From positions 930,001-994,000 of the forward strand of contig OZ218959.1 in NCBI GenBank assembly GCA_965112735.1: a stretch of 64,000 nt of DNA, written 5' to 3'. Position numbers and translations under genes: made by a program. Positions 52,650 through 64,000 of this stretch are shown here, in pieces. A model generated the notes under the pieces. That model was not told the origin of the DNA and made no database searches. It saw nothing but the letters and a program-made list of their open reading frames with translations. This DNA comes from Phaeosaccion multiseriatum. Its lineage: Eukaryota; Ochrophyta, other classes. The first letter of the stretch is position 1; each line of letters opens with the position of its first letter.

Positions 52650-53930
52650 TCACTCCAACTCATCGGCCCAGGCCAACAAGGCGAGGCTTTCGGAGGCGTC
52701 GAGTCTGTCGAAGGGCCCCTCCAGCCCTTGTTCAGCAGCAACCCCTCCTCCTCCGTCCATCCGATTTTCGATGCCTGAGGACTGTCCTTCGGGGATCTGC
52801 AGCTGCGGATGCTGCTGTATCACCAACTTCTCCTGCCGCTGCCGCTGCATCACGAACTGCTGCCGCTGCTGTTGCATCACGAACTGCTGCTGCTGCCGCA
52901 TCTCCTGCATCTGTATCTGCTGCTGCATCTCCTGCTGCTGCTGTTGCTGCTGCGGAATCACCAACTGCTGCTGCTGCTGCTGCTGCTGTCGCTGCTGCTC
53001 TTGCAGCATGCGCAGCTCCCGCATGTGATACACCTGCCTCCTCCTCCACTGCTCCTGTTGCCACAGCAGAAGCTTCGCATGTTTCTCCCCCTGCTTCCTT
53101 ATCAGACACGAGCAACCCCCCGCCTCGCACCCCTTCTGTCCCTGCCCGCCGCTGTTGCTGGAGGAGGAGGATGAGGAGGAAGAGGAGGGGGGGGGCAATC
53201 CACTGAAGTTGGGCGTGTTGAAGTTCGGCGTGTTGAAGTTGGACGTGTTGAAGTTGGACGTGTTGAAGTTGGACGTGTTGAAGTTGGGCGTGCTGGAGGT
53301 GGCACTCTGCCCCGTGGGGAAGCTCTGTCCGCCCTCACGGCCATAAGCCATCGATGGAGGTGTTGGTGGTATGGCGTGAGTGTTCGCGAATGTCTCCTTC
53401 TCTTCCTCGTGCGCACATAAAGGCCTCCGCTTCTTGCGCACCCTCCCTCCCGTCCCTCCCGTCCCTCCGGCGGCGGCCGTTGCGCTGCTACAATGATTGT
53501 ATGCGAAGAGATGGGGGGGAGGAGAAGGGGAAGGGGAGGGGGAAGGGGAAGGGGAAGGGGAAGAGGAGGGGGAAGAAGAAGGGGAAGGGGAAGGGGAAGG
53601 GGAAGGGGAAGGGGAAGGGGAAGGGGAAGGGGAAGGGGAAGGGGAAGGGGAAGAGGAAGAGGAAGAGGAAGGGGAAGGGGAAGGGGAAGGGGAAGGGGAA
53701 GGGGAAGGGGAAGGGAAGGGAAGGGGAAGGGAAGGGGAAGGGGAAGGGGAAAGGGAAATGAGGACGTCTGCTGGAGTGCTCGGAGGAAGTCTGCGTATCG
53801 ATCGCGTTTCCAACACTGGGAGGGCCTCCTCTCAGCCTCTTGGACACCCCTTCGGAAACCCTCTCGTACCTTTCAGCCGCGGGGGATGCAGGCTCTGGCT
53901 GGGCGGGGAGCGTCCGCTCGTCACCCTGGC

Positions 53931-53969
<39 letters not shown>

Positions 53970-54069
53970 TGCCAGTGTCCGCCTCCCGAACGTTCTCCGT
54001 CTCGTCGCCGCGGCCGCCATCATGCAGAGGGGCCGGAAGCCGCTCGCCACACGCCTGGGGGGACGTACA

Positions 54070-54101
<32 letters not shown>

Positions 54102-55513
54102 GTGTTACTGCTCCTGCTGCTGGTGTTGGTGCTGCTGCCCATGCTGGTGCTGGGGGTGTCGACGGCACTTCTCCTGCCCCACTGGCACTCCCACTGGCAC
54201 TCCCACTGGCACAGGCATTCGCCTTGCTCACGGCCCAAGAGGGGGTTTCCTGCTCCGTGCGGCGTCTCCAATACTCCAAGAGGCTCCGCAGCTGCTGGGC
54301 CTTGTCCACGTAGTAGGAGTGCGAGTAGGCGGAGGCGTGACCGTCCTCCAGGGGTCTGGCCTGGAGGCGCTGGGCCTGCGAGGTGAGGCCCTTAATCTGG
54401 CGGTCGAGCTTGGACACCCACCAGCAGGCGCGAGAGAAGGCGGGCACGTGCATGAGCGCTTCAGTGTCGAAGTCTGTGAGGGGCCTGTCTTCGGGCGGCG
54501 TCCACTGCGTCGGTGGCCTCGCCTCAGGCGGAGGACGAGGGGGAGGGAGAAGCGAAGAAGGAGGGGGGGGGTTACTTCCGACCCTGGGGGCTGCGGTGCA
54601 GAGGGCTGACACACCGGCGGCGCGAGAGCATCCGCGAGAGCTTTTCTTTGTGCGTCTGGTGCCATTGCTTTGCCTGCCCTGCCTTCCCTGCCTGCCCGCT
54701 TTCAAGGAGCTGCTGTCAGAGATGGCCATCACGCTGCTGCTGTTGTTGTTATTGTTGTTGTTGCTACTGATCCTGTTGGAGCTCCTGCCGCCAGACCTCC
54801 GGCAAGGGTTGTGCTTCATGTCCGTGGAAAGAGGGGGAGGAGAGAGCACGCTGGGAGGCGGAGAGAGGGAGGGGGAGGGGGAGAGGGTGGGACGGCAAAG
54901 GTGAGACAAGCCGGGCCGGAGGGCTGGCAGGAGACACTCTTGTAGTGCGGTGCTGGTGTGAAGAAGGAGCGAGCCGGGGGGGGTACAGGAAGGAGAAGGA
55001 GAGAAAGAGAAAGAAGAGAGGACCAAAATTTACCGACATGCTGGAGTAAGAAACACGAAAGAGAGAGAGAGCCCTCCTCGTTTCCCACCTTGAGTTCCCT
55101 GAGTTCTGTTGCTTGTGCGCAAGAGGTTCGGTCTCGCCCCCACTCCCAACCATGCTGCTTGCGGGGGGTGGGCCGGAAGCAGCGGCCTTGTCTGGGGTGG
55201 GGGGAGTGAAAGTCACGCACGGTGTCGTGTCGCCTCCCGCCATGTCTTCTTCCCCCTTATCTGCTGAATTTGTCTTCTCTTCTTTCCTCCATTTTTTTTG
55301 GACACAGTGGCCTTCCGGCGAGGAAGGATGGGAGACAAGGGGAGATGACGGCAGACGTTCACAGCTGGTGGTGCGGAGGCCCTGCTTTCCTGATCCCGAG
55401 TCTCTCGCGAGTCTGTCGGTCTCTTCTTCTCTTTTCCTTTTATTTTTTTTCAATCGGCTGCGTCGCCATCTGTGAATCTTGGGAGCACCAACGTGTGCAC
55501 ATTCATCGGGCAT
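52650..55513 (-). CDS. Gln/Asn-rich low-complexity protein, one junction unresolved
   Basis: Minus-strand exons: 55513-55089 (phase 2 donor), 54850 to about 53790, and about 53490 to 52650. The first two join in phase. The second and third are in different frames and are separated by a pyrimidine-rich tract without an acceptable donor, so either a non-standard intron or a repeat-length error lies there. The best-conserved-looking part is in exon 2: TDFDTEALMHVPAFSRACWW, VSKLDRQIKGLTSQAQRL, YVDKAQQLRSLLEYWRRR. Exon 3 carries six copies of a five-residue T-x-N-F-N repeat (15-bp units, 53210-53290) and ends in a long Gln/Met run with QLVIPQQ and KLVIQQ. No family recognised; Gln-rich transcription co-factors look similar. 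Exon 1 is the least certain. Confidence 0.6.
52817..52826 (-). repeat. exact copy of dispersed core TTGGTGATAC
   Basis: Seen as GTATCACCAA after GCTGCT in the Gln-rich gene, read KLVIQQ. Two near-copies (GCATCACGAA, from 52847) and another, GAATCACCAA (52955-52964, read QLVIPQ), occur in the same 150 bp. Confidence 0.85.
53517..53757. repeat. (GGGGAA)n polypurine tract
   Basis: About 240 bp of nearly pure GGGGAA units with a few GAGGAA and GGGAA variants on the + strand. It is in or next to an intron of the Gln-rich gene. Confidence 0.95.
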
Positions 55514-55806
55514 TTCATCGCATTTCGATTTTTCACTCCTTCCCCCCCTTCATTCCCTAATTCTTTTCAGGAACATCGTGAAAATAAACATTGCAAGGGA
55601 ATAGAGGCAGTAGGGAGCAGCACCATTCCCTTCATCAAGCATCTCAACCTCAAACAAGGGGGGGGAATGTGCTTTTCTTCCCTCCTTTCCTCGTTCCCGC
55701 GAGCCCAAGGCCCCCTTGACTGCTTCAACGAAGGGCGAGGGACACTACGCGAGACACGGAATTGAATTAAACAGCAGTAGCGCAGCAGCAGTAGCGGGAC
55801 TTAAAG
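55514..55806. promoter_or_regulatory. divergent promoter region, Gln-rich gene / HEPN-UIM gene
   Basis: 293 bp between divergent starts, somewhat richer in A and T than the genes, without a recognised site. Confidence 0.45.
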
Positions 55807-56542
55807 ATGGCAATGTCTAAAGCGGAGGCGTCGTCGACTCTGGCTTTCGATGTCGGGCTGGTGGTGATGGGCGCGAGTATGCTGGAAAAACATCTGAGAG
55901 AGAAGCTTAACGGGCAGGGCAACGGCATCAACGAATGTCTCGCCTCCATCTCCGGCGACTATTCACACAGACTCCCGAACCACGTCATTCGCAGACTGAG
56001 GAGCGTCGCGAGGTAAGACCGAAGGAAGGGTCCCTCCCTTGATTGGATTGGGAGAGAGACGCTTGGAATGGTCTTTTCTATTGGCGGTCAGAGCTTTGAA
56101 TCTCCGCCCCTGCTTCGAAAAGTGCGGACGACCACAGGCCCCACCACTGCCGTGCTCAATGCCCAATGTACCTACTCCCCCCCCCGCCCGCCCCCCGCTC
56201 AGCCTCCGCAACCGGTGCGCACACAGCATGTGCGGACACAGCATGGAGACAGAAGCCTTCACTGGCGAGGACGATCGGCAGCGCTTCAAGGAAGAGGTGG
56301 ACGACCTCATACTGGAGCTCAAAGAGCACGAAGAGAAGGTGCGGTGTGAGTGGGTGTGGTGTGGATGGGGGGGAGGGGGACGGACAAGCCTCGGCCTCGC
56401 TGTGTTGTTTACTTGACGTTTTAGCTCAGCAAGGCTCAGCAAACGGAAGAGGTCCCTTTCTTCTCATGTGGACAGCCACTGCCACTGCCCCCCCCGAGAG
56501 TCCCGACTTATTCTCAGTGCAATGCTATAATCTTCTGCTGAC

Positions 56543-56578
<36 letters not shown>

Positions 56579-56913
56579 GTGTGTGTGTATGTTCGGGCAC
56601 GCGACTGGCCATGCGTACCTCTGTGCAGCTGGCTAGAATGGAGGCGAAGAGACAGAACTTGAGCCCCGAGGAGACCCTGAAGCAGAACATGCACACCCCC
56701 TCCCCCGAAGCCCCCCCGCCTCCTCCGCGCCAGCAGCAGAGGGTGCCCCCCCCACCCCCCCCGCCCCCTCCTCCCCCTCCTCCTGCTCCTTCTCCCCCGT
56801 ACAGCTTCGGCTCCTCTGGACGAGGGGGTGGGGGGCGAGGAGGCACGGGAGCAGCTTCGGTCTCGCCCCTCTCGTACTCGCAGCAAGCCGGCCTCGGATC
56901 TCCCCCGGGCCCT

Positions 56914-56945
<32 letters not shown>

Positions 56946-57144
56946 ACAGCCGCATGTTTTGACGGCTCCCTCGAGGCTAAACCCCAACTCGGCGCCGTTT
57001 GTGGCGTCGAACTACGGCTTTGGGGGAGAGCGGGGCACAGGAGGGGGGGGGCTTGCGGCCAACAGCTTCCCCTCTCCTGCCGCGGCTCTGGGCATGGTTG
57101 GGCCCCCTTCGATACCCATGCACAGCCAGCAGCAGCAGCAGCAC

Positions 57145-57182
<38 letters not shown>

Positions 57183-58583
57183 CAGGCCCCCCTCCTCCCC
57201 CGTGCCGCAAGAGGAGCCGAAGCAGGGCTACTCTGCCTCCTTCCCCACTCTCGACGGCGCCATGTACGCCAAGAAAGGCAAGGCCAAGGGAGGCAGCATT
57301 CAGCCCCCCCCCCCACCGGCCCGTGTCGAGGATGAGCCCCCCCGCAAGGGCATCGTGGTGTCGGGGCGAGGTGTGACGGTGGACTCAGCGGAGCAGAACC
57401 GTATCAACAGAGCCTCCCGGATCGAGGCTATGAAGAAGGCCAACGCCTACGCCGCCTCCGAGGAGAAGAAGAAACGCATCGAAGAGGCGAGGGTGGCGGC
57501 GGCGGCTGCGGCGGCAGCGGCACCCAAGCAAGTCATGTACGATGGACGAGGAAGGACCATGCAGGAGCAGTACCCTTCTATGAAGCGACAGGTGCTGGGG
57601 GGCAGGGAGCTCTCCCCAGCAAGCCGGGCCAGAGAGCGGGCAGAGAAGCGACGCAAAGCCAAAGCGGAGACGTCTTGGAAGACAGCGGGGTCGTCACGGT
57701 CCAGCAAACTCCCGCACTGGCAGCTGCCGGGGGCCACCTTCAACTCTCTGCAGTGCAGGGGATGGTTCCCTACGGCCACGGCCTTTACGCGACACGCCGT
57801 GCCCTCCTTCGAGTTCTCAGTCATGCAGGACACATCGCATGCCGCAGAGAGGAGGGGCCTGGGCAGGGGAGGAGGAGGAGGAGGAGGAGGAGGAGGGGGG
57901 GGGGAGGGGGAGCGGGTGGAAGGAGTCAAGCAGTGAGACGGGGGCCTTCCTTGGGTATGTGGATGACGACGCCATCATGGCTCGAGCGGTGCAGCTCAGC
58001 AAGGACTCAGCGGAGATTTCAGATGCCGCCTTCCTCAAGGCCGCCATGGCGAGGAGCGCAGAGGAGTTTGAGCTGTACATGGAGGGGAAGAGGGGCTGGA
58101 GAGGGGGAGGGGTGGGGTTAGGCGCAGCCGACGCTTTACAGACCACCATAGCGCGCTCTATGGGGGATGTGGGGGGTCAGCGGGGCATGGGCGGGGCGGG
58201 GCAGGGGGGGGGGGACGACGACGAGGACGTGCAGCGCGCTTTGGAGGCGTCTCTGACAGGTCATGCAGAGAGAGGAGGTGGGGGGGAGGGGGATGAGGAT
58301 GAGGCGCTGAAGCAAGTGTTGGAGGCCTCGCGTCGGGAGAACGAGGAAAAGCAGCGCCTGAGGAGGATGGCGCAGCAGCAGTGGCGCAGGCCCGGCGGGA
58401 ACCCCTCATCACCATCACCATCACCATCTGCAGGACCTGCTCCTGTTTCCAATCAAAGCGGTGGTTCGGACGACGAAGCCCTGGCCCATGCCAGAGCGGA
58501 GTCTCTCAAGGAGCAGCGCCGCCAGGCATACCTCGCTGAGCTCGCGGCTGCTCAGAAGGGGCCCCTGGCCAGGCAGCGCGAGT

Positions 58584-58651
<68 letters not shown>

Positions 58652-59347
58652 GGGGGAGGAGGCGGGAGCTTGGGTGGAGCTGTGGTAGCTGGGGCGGGGG
58701 TTGCAGAGGCAGAGACGGAGGATGCCTCTCTGCGCTGGGCTATGGAGGCGTCTCTCTCGGCGGAGGCCCTCTCTTCGTCCGCCGCCGCGGCGCAGAGCGA
58801 GGACGAGGAGCTTGCCAAGGTCTTGGCACTCTCAATGGGAGGTGTAGGCGGGGCAGGGGGGGGGGATGGAGATGAACTGCCCGACGAGATCAAGGCCATT
58901 ATGGAGCAGTCCGAGAGGGAGGAGGAGGAGCGCAGGCAGAGGAGGAAGGCAGAGGAGGAAGCGGAGGCGGCGGAGCTGGAGAGGGCGATGCAGGCCTCCG
59001 TGGAGTGGGGGGCAGGGGCGGGCTTCGGCGGCCTGGGAGGGCAGCTTGGGGGCAGCGGGAGCAGCAGGGGGGGCGGGAGGGAGGTGCAGCTTAGGGTGGG
59101 CGACGACAGCGACGATGACGAGGAGGAGGACGAGGACGAGGAGGGGGACGAGGACGAGGAGGGGGTGTATGCACTACCGCCCCGGCGAACTCCGCAGCAG
59201 ATGCTGCCCATGATGCAGCAGCAGCAGCAACAGCAACAGCAACATCACTTCCCGGCCGGGGTGGGGGCCCCTCCGACGCAGCCCGCATGGTGGCTGCAGG
59301 TCCTCGAGCAGCAGGGGCAGCAGGGGCAGCAGGGGCAGCAGCCGTAG
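55807..59347 (+). CDS. HEPN-like N-terminus plus multiple ubiquitin-interacting motifs
   Basis: Exons: 55807-56012, 56203-56338, 56629 to about 57690, and about 57932-59347. The first three join in phase. The last frame change needs an intron whose donor (perhaps 57690) is weak. Residues 1-110 are all-helical with LRNRCAHSM (R71, H76), the R-x4-6-H signature of HEPN domains, followed by helix FKEEVDDLILELKEHEEK. A Pro/Gln/Ser-rich linker and a basic helix (EQNRINRASRIEAMKK) come next. The last 430 residues hold six or so UIM-like helices with the E/D-E-x-A-L-x-x-S pattern: DVQRALEASL, ALKQVLEAS, LRWAMEASL, ELAKVLALSM, ELERAMQAS. UIMs bind ubiquitin. The combined layout is not one I know. Confidence 0.7.
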
Positions 59348-59547
59348 AACAGGCAGCAGGGCTAGCCCCAGGAGGGGCAGGAGGGGGCAGAGAGGCGAGG
59401 CGAGGACAGCAGAGGCGCATCATGCATGTTTGTAAAAGAGGAATCGGTAGTGAATGGAGAGTAGCAAAGTTAAAAAGTTTTGTTTTGGTATCGCATTCGT
59501 AGTGGAAAAGAGGATAGGGAGAAGAAATCGCAATTCCTTCGAGCAAG

Positions 59548-62500
59548 CTATGCTCTCTCCTTTTTGGCCTTTCCTTTCCCCTTCTTCGCCTTTTTGCCTC
59601 CTCCCCCTCCTGCTGCATCGTCCACCGCCGCATCACCAACTGCCCCCCCAAGTCCGATGGGCGGCACCACGTGCAGAGCATCTCTGCGCATCTGCCTGCG
59701 ATCGGCGGCAAGCTTCCGACGCATCACGAGGTCCAAGGCTGGGTCCTGACCCCCTGTACCCCCCGATGTTGTTGCCTCTCCGCCGCCTCCCCTCTTGCGG
59801 GCGGCAAGTTCCTGCTTCGTCACGAGCGCCTCTTCCTCCATGCGCTGCTTCCACAGCTTCAACCGCCGCATGTACTCGTCGGGGTCGCTGGGTGGGAGCG
59901 GGCGGCAGTGGATGGCAGTGGATGGAGGGGTGAGGGATAGAAGATGGCAGTGGATGGATGGGCAAGGCAGCAGACCGTGGAAGGTGGAGCGTAGCAGGAG
60001 GTGGGGGTGGTCAGCTCCCTGCAGTCGACAAGTGAAGGTATGGAGGCATACATGGATGGCGCTGGACGTCCCCCTGTCCCCCCTTACCTGTCCGCCAGCA
60101 CGTTTAGCTCTGCCTGCTCCTGCGCGTCTGCTGCCTTCTTCTCCTCCTGGACGCGCAGTGCGTCCTCCTTGTCCTTGATCCTCCTCTCCTCGTCCTCCAC
60201 AGCTTTGGCTTCCTCCGCCTTTTTCCTCGCCTCGGCGCTGGCCTTGTTGCGTGCCGCCTCCTCCGCTCGCTTCTCCACTGAAAAGAGGAGAGGAAGGGAA
60301 CGGTAAGGGGAAGAGGGGTGAGATCGACACCGAAATTGAATCAGCAAGTCGTTGCCATGTGTCTGTTGTCGACTAACGTCAGTACATACCCAAGTACATA
60401 CGTAACGTCTACGTAAGTAAGTCCTCCCCTCACCTACTCTGCGCTGGTACTCGTCGGGGTCCTCTGCGAGGAGGCGGTGCAGCTCCGTCGCCTCCCGTTC
60501 TGCGCTCCTCGCGTCCTGCCACAGTGAGATACAGGCATTGTCACAGATGGTCCCAGATGGTCCCAGATGGTCCCAGATGGTCACATGGCACAGTGAGATG
60601 AGATGTAAGATGGTCTCAGTGTGCGGTGGTCACCAAAGGTCAGGCCATGGCTTGCTGGGGATATTTGGTGAAATTATGCGCCAACAACAACCCTTTGGAA
60701 GCACATGAACACACAAACGCACACACACACACATACACACACACGCACGCACACACACACATGCAACACACACACTTACCTCCTCCCGCTGAGCCTTCTC
60801 CTTGTCAGCCTTGGCTTGCTCCTCCCTCTCCCGCAGCACATCTGCCGACAGCGCAGTGTCCTGCTCCTCGTCCGCCCACACGCACGCCACCTTTAGGAAA
60901 CACGCTTCTTCCAAGGCACTGCGAGCGATGGCCACGAACAAATCCAGCGACCCCACGGCCTCCTCTTGCACCTAATTAGGGGAGGGGGGGCGGTGGGCTC
61001 TGCTGTGAGTGCGTGGGTGTGTGGTATGTGTGAGATGATAGTGCCCTGCCCCTATCCTTAAGAGTTCAAAACTGCCCCCACCCCCATCCTCTCACCTCTG
61101 GAAAGGCCTTGATGAGAACAAAGTCGAGCACGAGCAGGTCTGGCACAAAGGCCATACCCTCCCGCACCACTCTCGGCAGCCACATGTACGCCTCGAGGAG
61201 AGCTGCTTTGACCTTGGCCTGCAGCACCGCGGGCTTGCTTATGTCAACAGTGCGCAGCTCGGGGGGACGGCTTGCGTCAGAGAGACAGTGTGCTTCGTAG
61301 AGACGAGACAGCTCCTCGAAGAGGCCGTCGTCGGATTGGAGGAAGGAGCGCGCCTGCTGCGTTTCCTCGTACTCCATGCTGGCGGGGGGGGGGGGGGGGG
61401 GATGGCAGTGGATGGACGAGCGGGGTAGGGAGAGGAAAGGAGAGGAGGGGAGGGGTGAGGCGATGGCGACACATACGCGGGAAGTAACGCGGGGGGAAGA
61501 GCAGCAGAGCAGCAGTCGTCGGTACAGTCCCCACTCACCCCTTGAGGTAGACCGAATCCTCAAACAGCACAACCCTGTGCCCAAGGCAGCGATGCGGCCA
61601 CCAAGGAGGAGGCAGCGTGTACTCATCCACCGAGTGTGCCTCTTGCGCCACCCCTGCATGCACAAGCCGTGCGTCCGCCACGCCGATGGGTCCGTGAGAG
61701 TCACTCTCTCCGATGAGGTCCAGCAGGGCATAGCTGCGGTGGACGGTGAGGGAGTGCGTGAAGCGCATAGGCTCGAACTTGCCCTCTTCCTGCCCCTGTG
61801 TCACCAACTGCTGCCCCTCAGGGCTCTGTGCCTGCCCCTGCTTACTTGCACGGCGGCCGCCGAGGGGGTCCCCAAGCCACGCCCCCATCTGAGCGATGTC
61901 ACTCGGGACCTCCAGCGATCTGCACGGAAAGGAAGGGAAGGGAGGTGAAAGACGGAGAGAGGGAGAGAAGGGGGTGGGCAGAGGTGGGAAGGAGTCAGAG
62001 TCAGCGGCAGCTCTCCCTCCCCCCCAACCCCCCCTCAGGCACTCACCCCGTGGTCTTGAAGGGTATGTTGCCGTCCTGCGTGCTCTCCGAAGGCGCGTAC
62101 GTATTTGCCGTGATGGGTCCAGCCACAATCTGAGTCAAGTACCCCTCCACTGACTGCCTGGCCGCGCGTTTCACACCCCCATCAAAGCTGAAGGGGTCTT
62201 CATCCGCATCGTCGTCATCCATGAGTCCACCGGCGGTGCTGCTCCTGCCCTTGGCCTTGGTGCTGGGCTTAGGCTTGGTGCTGCTTCTCTTGTTGAGCTT
62301 GTCATTGTCTTTGTCAAGGTCCTTGTCTTCCTCCGCCCACACCTTGGGGAGCATTTTGTAAGACGTCAGAGTCTTGATGCCTGGGGAGAGTGAGGGGGGT
62401 TGGGGGGAGGACGACCAGGACATGGGGAGTCAGAGTGTCAGGACATGGAGTCAGAGTGTCAGGAGTCAGAGCGTCACGTCTCCCCTACCCCGTCGAAGCA

Positions 62501-63919
62501 CTGCACTCCGTCAGCTGCCATCTGCACTTCCCTTCCCGTTGAGCAAGCAGCAAGCCTTCATCACCCCACCCCTCATCCCCCCATCGGACAAAGGCACAAG
62601 GGCACATGTTGGACACACGCTTGGCGCACATCGTCGCCATGCTGTGACTCACCGCAGCAGACCCCGGAGCCCGTGCCTGCGACGAGCAACACCTCTCTGC
62701 CCGGCACCTCCATCTTCCAAGCCAAGAGTCGCTTCAGCAGCGCCACTTGCTGCCGAGGCCTTCTCGCCCATGCATCTCGCACCACGTCCTCCTGATCGTG
62801 CTCTCCTCCCAGCCCCCCTCCCGCAACGCCACCTTCGACCCCTGCTGCTGACCCAGGCCTTGGGCTAGATGCTTTCTTCCTATCAGATGTGTTGGGTCTA
62901 CTGCCCCCCTTCGCCTCCCTCGCCTCCTGCTGTATCACCAACTGTTCCTCCTGCCACAGGCGCTCCTCCTCCTCCTCCTCCCTCCGCTGCTGCAAGGCCC
63001 GCTCGAACCCTTCATGATCGTGATACACCAGCGGCAGCTCGGACGCCACCACGAGCGTCGCCAAGTCCGGCCCACACTTGTCCAGGGCAAGGCTCAGCAC
63101 CCGCCACTGCTCCTCGCTAAGCAGGGGGTTGTCTGAGGCCTGGCTCTCCACCCCACTGCCCGCCTCGGGCCCCGCAGCAGCAGAGGCGGAGGTGCCCGGG
63201 CGGGAAGAGGTGCCGGGCCTGGAGGAGCTTGACGTGCCCGGGGGGGAGGAAGCGGTCGTGCCGGGTGTTGAGGCCGCCCCTCTGTGGAACGAAGAGAAGA
63301 GAGAAGGACAGGACGGGGAGGGGGGAGAGAATGTGAGTTGAAAGTGTCGTATCAGCCTATGGTTATATTCCACACCACACGTACGTAATTCTTAGGTTGA
63401 TTCCTGTAAGTTAAAGAAAAGGTCCCCGCTGCCCGGAGCACGCCCTCTCAAAGACACACAGACACGTACCAAGACATAAGGACACATATTCGCCCACCCA
63501 CGCACCCACCCACCCACCCACCCACCCATCCACACGCACACACGCACACACGCACACACAGCCCTTGCTCCTCACCCGGGCTGTACCGCCCCGCTCCCTC
63601 CCGCCGCCACCCCCCCGCCCCTGCCTCCATCCATGTGCACGCCCTGCCGAGGTCTGAGGAGCTCCCTCGCATCCAGACACAGAAGCCCCACGGCCTCCCC
63701 TCGAAGGAGGCGGAAGTGTGCCTCATGCTGCTCCAACTCGAAGGGAGTGCCCCACTGTGTGTCCCAGAGCTGTCTCTGATACTCGCGATAGACCTCCCTG
63801 GCCAGCCGGAGCAGCAATCGGCCGTGTGGTGAGGCGCGTAGTGAGGAGTCAGACGCGTTGAAGCCCTGACACGCGTCGCCCTGACCCCACAGCATGAGCT
63901 GCTGAGAGGTGGCCAGGAC
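59548..63919 (-). CDS. large coiled-coil protein with DPDEY repeats, 5' partial
   Basis: Nine exons in phase, the first seen at 63919-63576, then 63281-62653, 62380-62047, 61919-61539, 61378-61096, 60971-60780, 60515-60434, 60277-60088 and 59887-59548 (stop); 924 residues without the missing N-terminus. Conserved-looking parts: FELEQHEAHFRLLRGEAVGL; LPKVWAEEDKD; a globular region over exons 3-5 (GYLTQIVAGPITANTY, DLIGESDSHGPIGVADARLV, RVVLFEDSVYLKG, LPRVVREGMAFVPDLLVLDF); and a C-terminal Ala/Glu/Lys coiled coil. The motif D-P-D-E-Y-x-R-R occurs twice (exons 7 and 9). The end is a Lys-rich tail. No family recognised; the size and coiled coil would fit an axonemal or scaffold protein, but that is a guess. 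Confidence 0.75.
62932..62941 (-). repeat. exact copy of dispersed core TTGGTGATAC
   Basis: Seen as GTATCACCAA after CTGCT in exon 2 of the DPDEY gene, read EQLVIQQE. Variants GTGTCACCAA (61798-61807, read QLVTQG) and GCATCACCAA (59630-59639, read AVGDAA) are in other exons of the same gene. Confidence 0.85.
63389..63424 (+). mobile_element. diverged trace of the 40-bp dispersed block (copy 3)
   Basis: TTCTTAGGTTGATTCCTGTA and the following TTAAAGAAAAG resemble, with small indels, the block at 9138-9177. It lies in an intron of the DPDEY gene. Confidence 0.45.
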
Positions 63920-64000
63920 CTTGGGAGGGGGGGGGGGATGGCAGTGGATGGACGGCAGTGGATGGACAGGGATGAGAGAATAGCAGCACTACGTAACCTG

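Overview
The window is nuclear DNA of a GC-rich, intron-rich microeukaryote. Genes lie on both strands, introns are about 60-660 bp with GT-AG (twice GC-AG) borders, and polyadenylation or promoter signals are weak. Two gene products begin with a hydrophobic signal followed by an A-x-A-F cleavage motif (MsrA at 35114 and a methyltransferase at 38475). That is the bipartite plastid presequence of algae with complex red plastids, so a photosynthetic stramenopile (ochrophyte) is the best guess; a eustigmatophyte is possible but not proven. No tRNA, rRNA or CRISPR array was seen.

Layout, left to right. 5-oxoprolinase C-terminal half (+, 1-4386, start outside). PH/coiled-coil protein (-, 4810-8961). 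Repeat-element remnant (9138-9422). Ankyrin-repeat protein (-, 9637-11196). PrimPol primase-polymerase (+, 11614-15865). Nucleolar GTPase NOG1 (-, 16144-18985). KDM5-like JmjN/ARID/PHD/JmjC histone demethylase (+, 19818-26968). ER-type single-pass membrane protein (-, 27754-29206). COG4 Golgi tether subunit (+, 29407-32844). RanBP2-type zinc-finger protein (-, 33074-34952). Plastid-type MsrA (+, 35114-36833). A GGCCTAG-rich repeat patch (37441-37905). Plastid-targeted SAM methyltransferase (+, 38475-40649). An AT-rich foreign-looking patch (40860-41096). Acidic protein with C-terminal PH-like domain (-, 41097-43976). Ala/Pro/Ser-rich unknown (-, 44191-45729). Mitochondrial-type ferredoxin (+, 46083-47244). 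Retroelement/foldback remnant (47961-48634). HAD-like protein (+, 48752-51467). Gln-rich protein (-, 52650-55513). HEPN-like/UIM protein (+, 55807-59347). Nine-exon unknown coiled-coil protein (-, 59548-63919, 5' end outside).

Most genes are unrelated housekeeping genes in alternating divergent and convergent pairs; there is no operon-like system. Domains are repeatedly interrupted by homopolymer insertions (Glu, Gln, Ala, Gly), including inside the KDM5 PHD finger and the HAD domain.

The most unusual signal is not a gene. A short core, TTGGTGATAC, flanked by CAG/GCA triplets recurs about 17 times on both strands. It lies in exons of at least six genes in three reading frames (giving AVGDTA, QLVIQQ or VSPTAA-like peptides) and in three introns. 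It therefore behaves as a DNA-level repeat seeded in triplet tracts. A second dispersed family shares a perfect 40-bp block between two loci 39 kb apart, with a diverged third trace at 63389.
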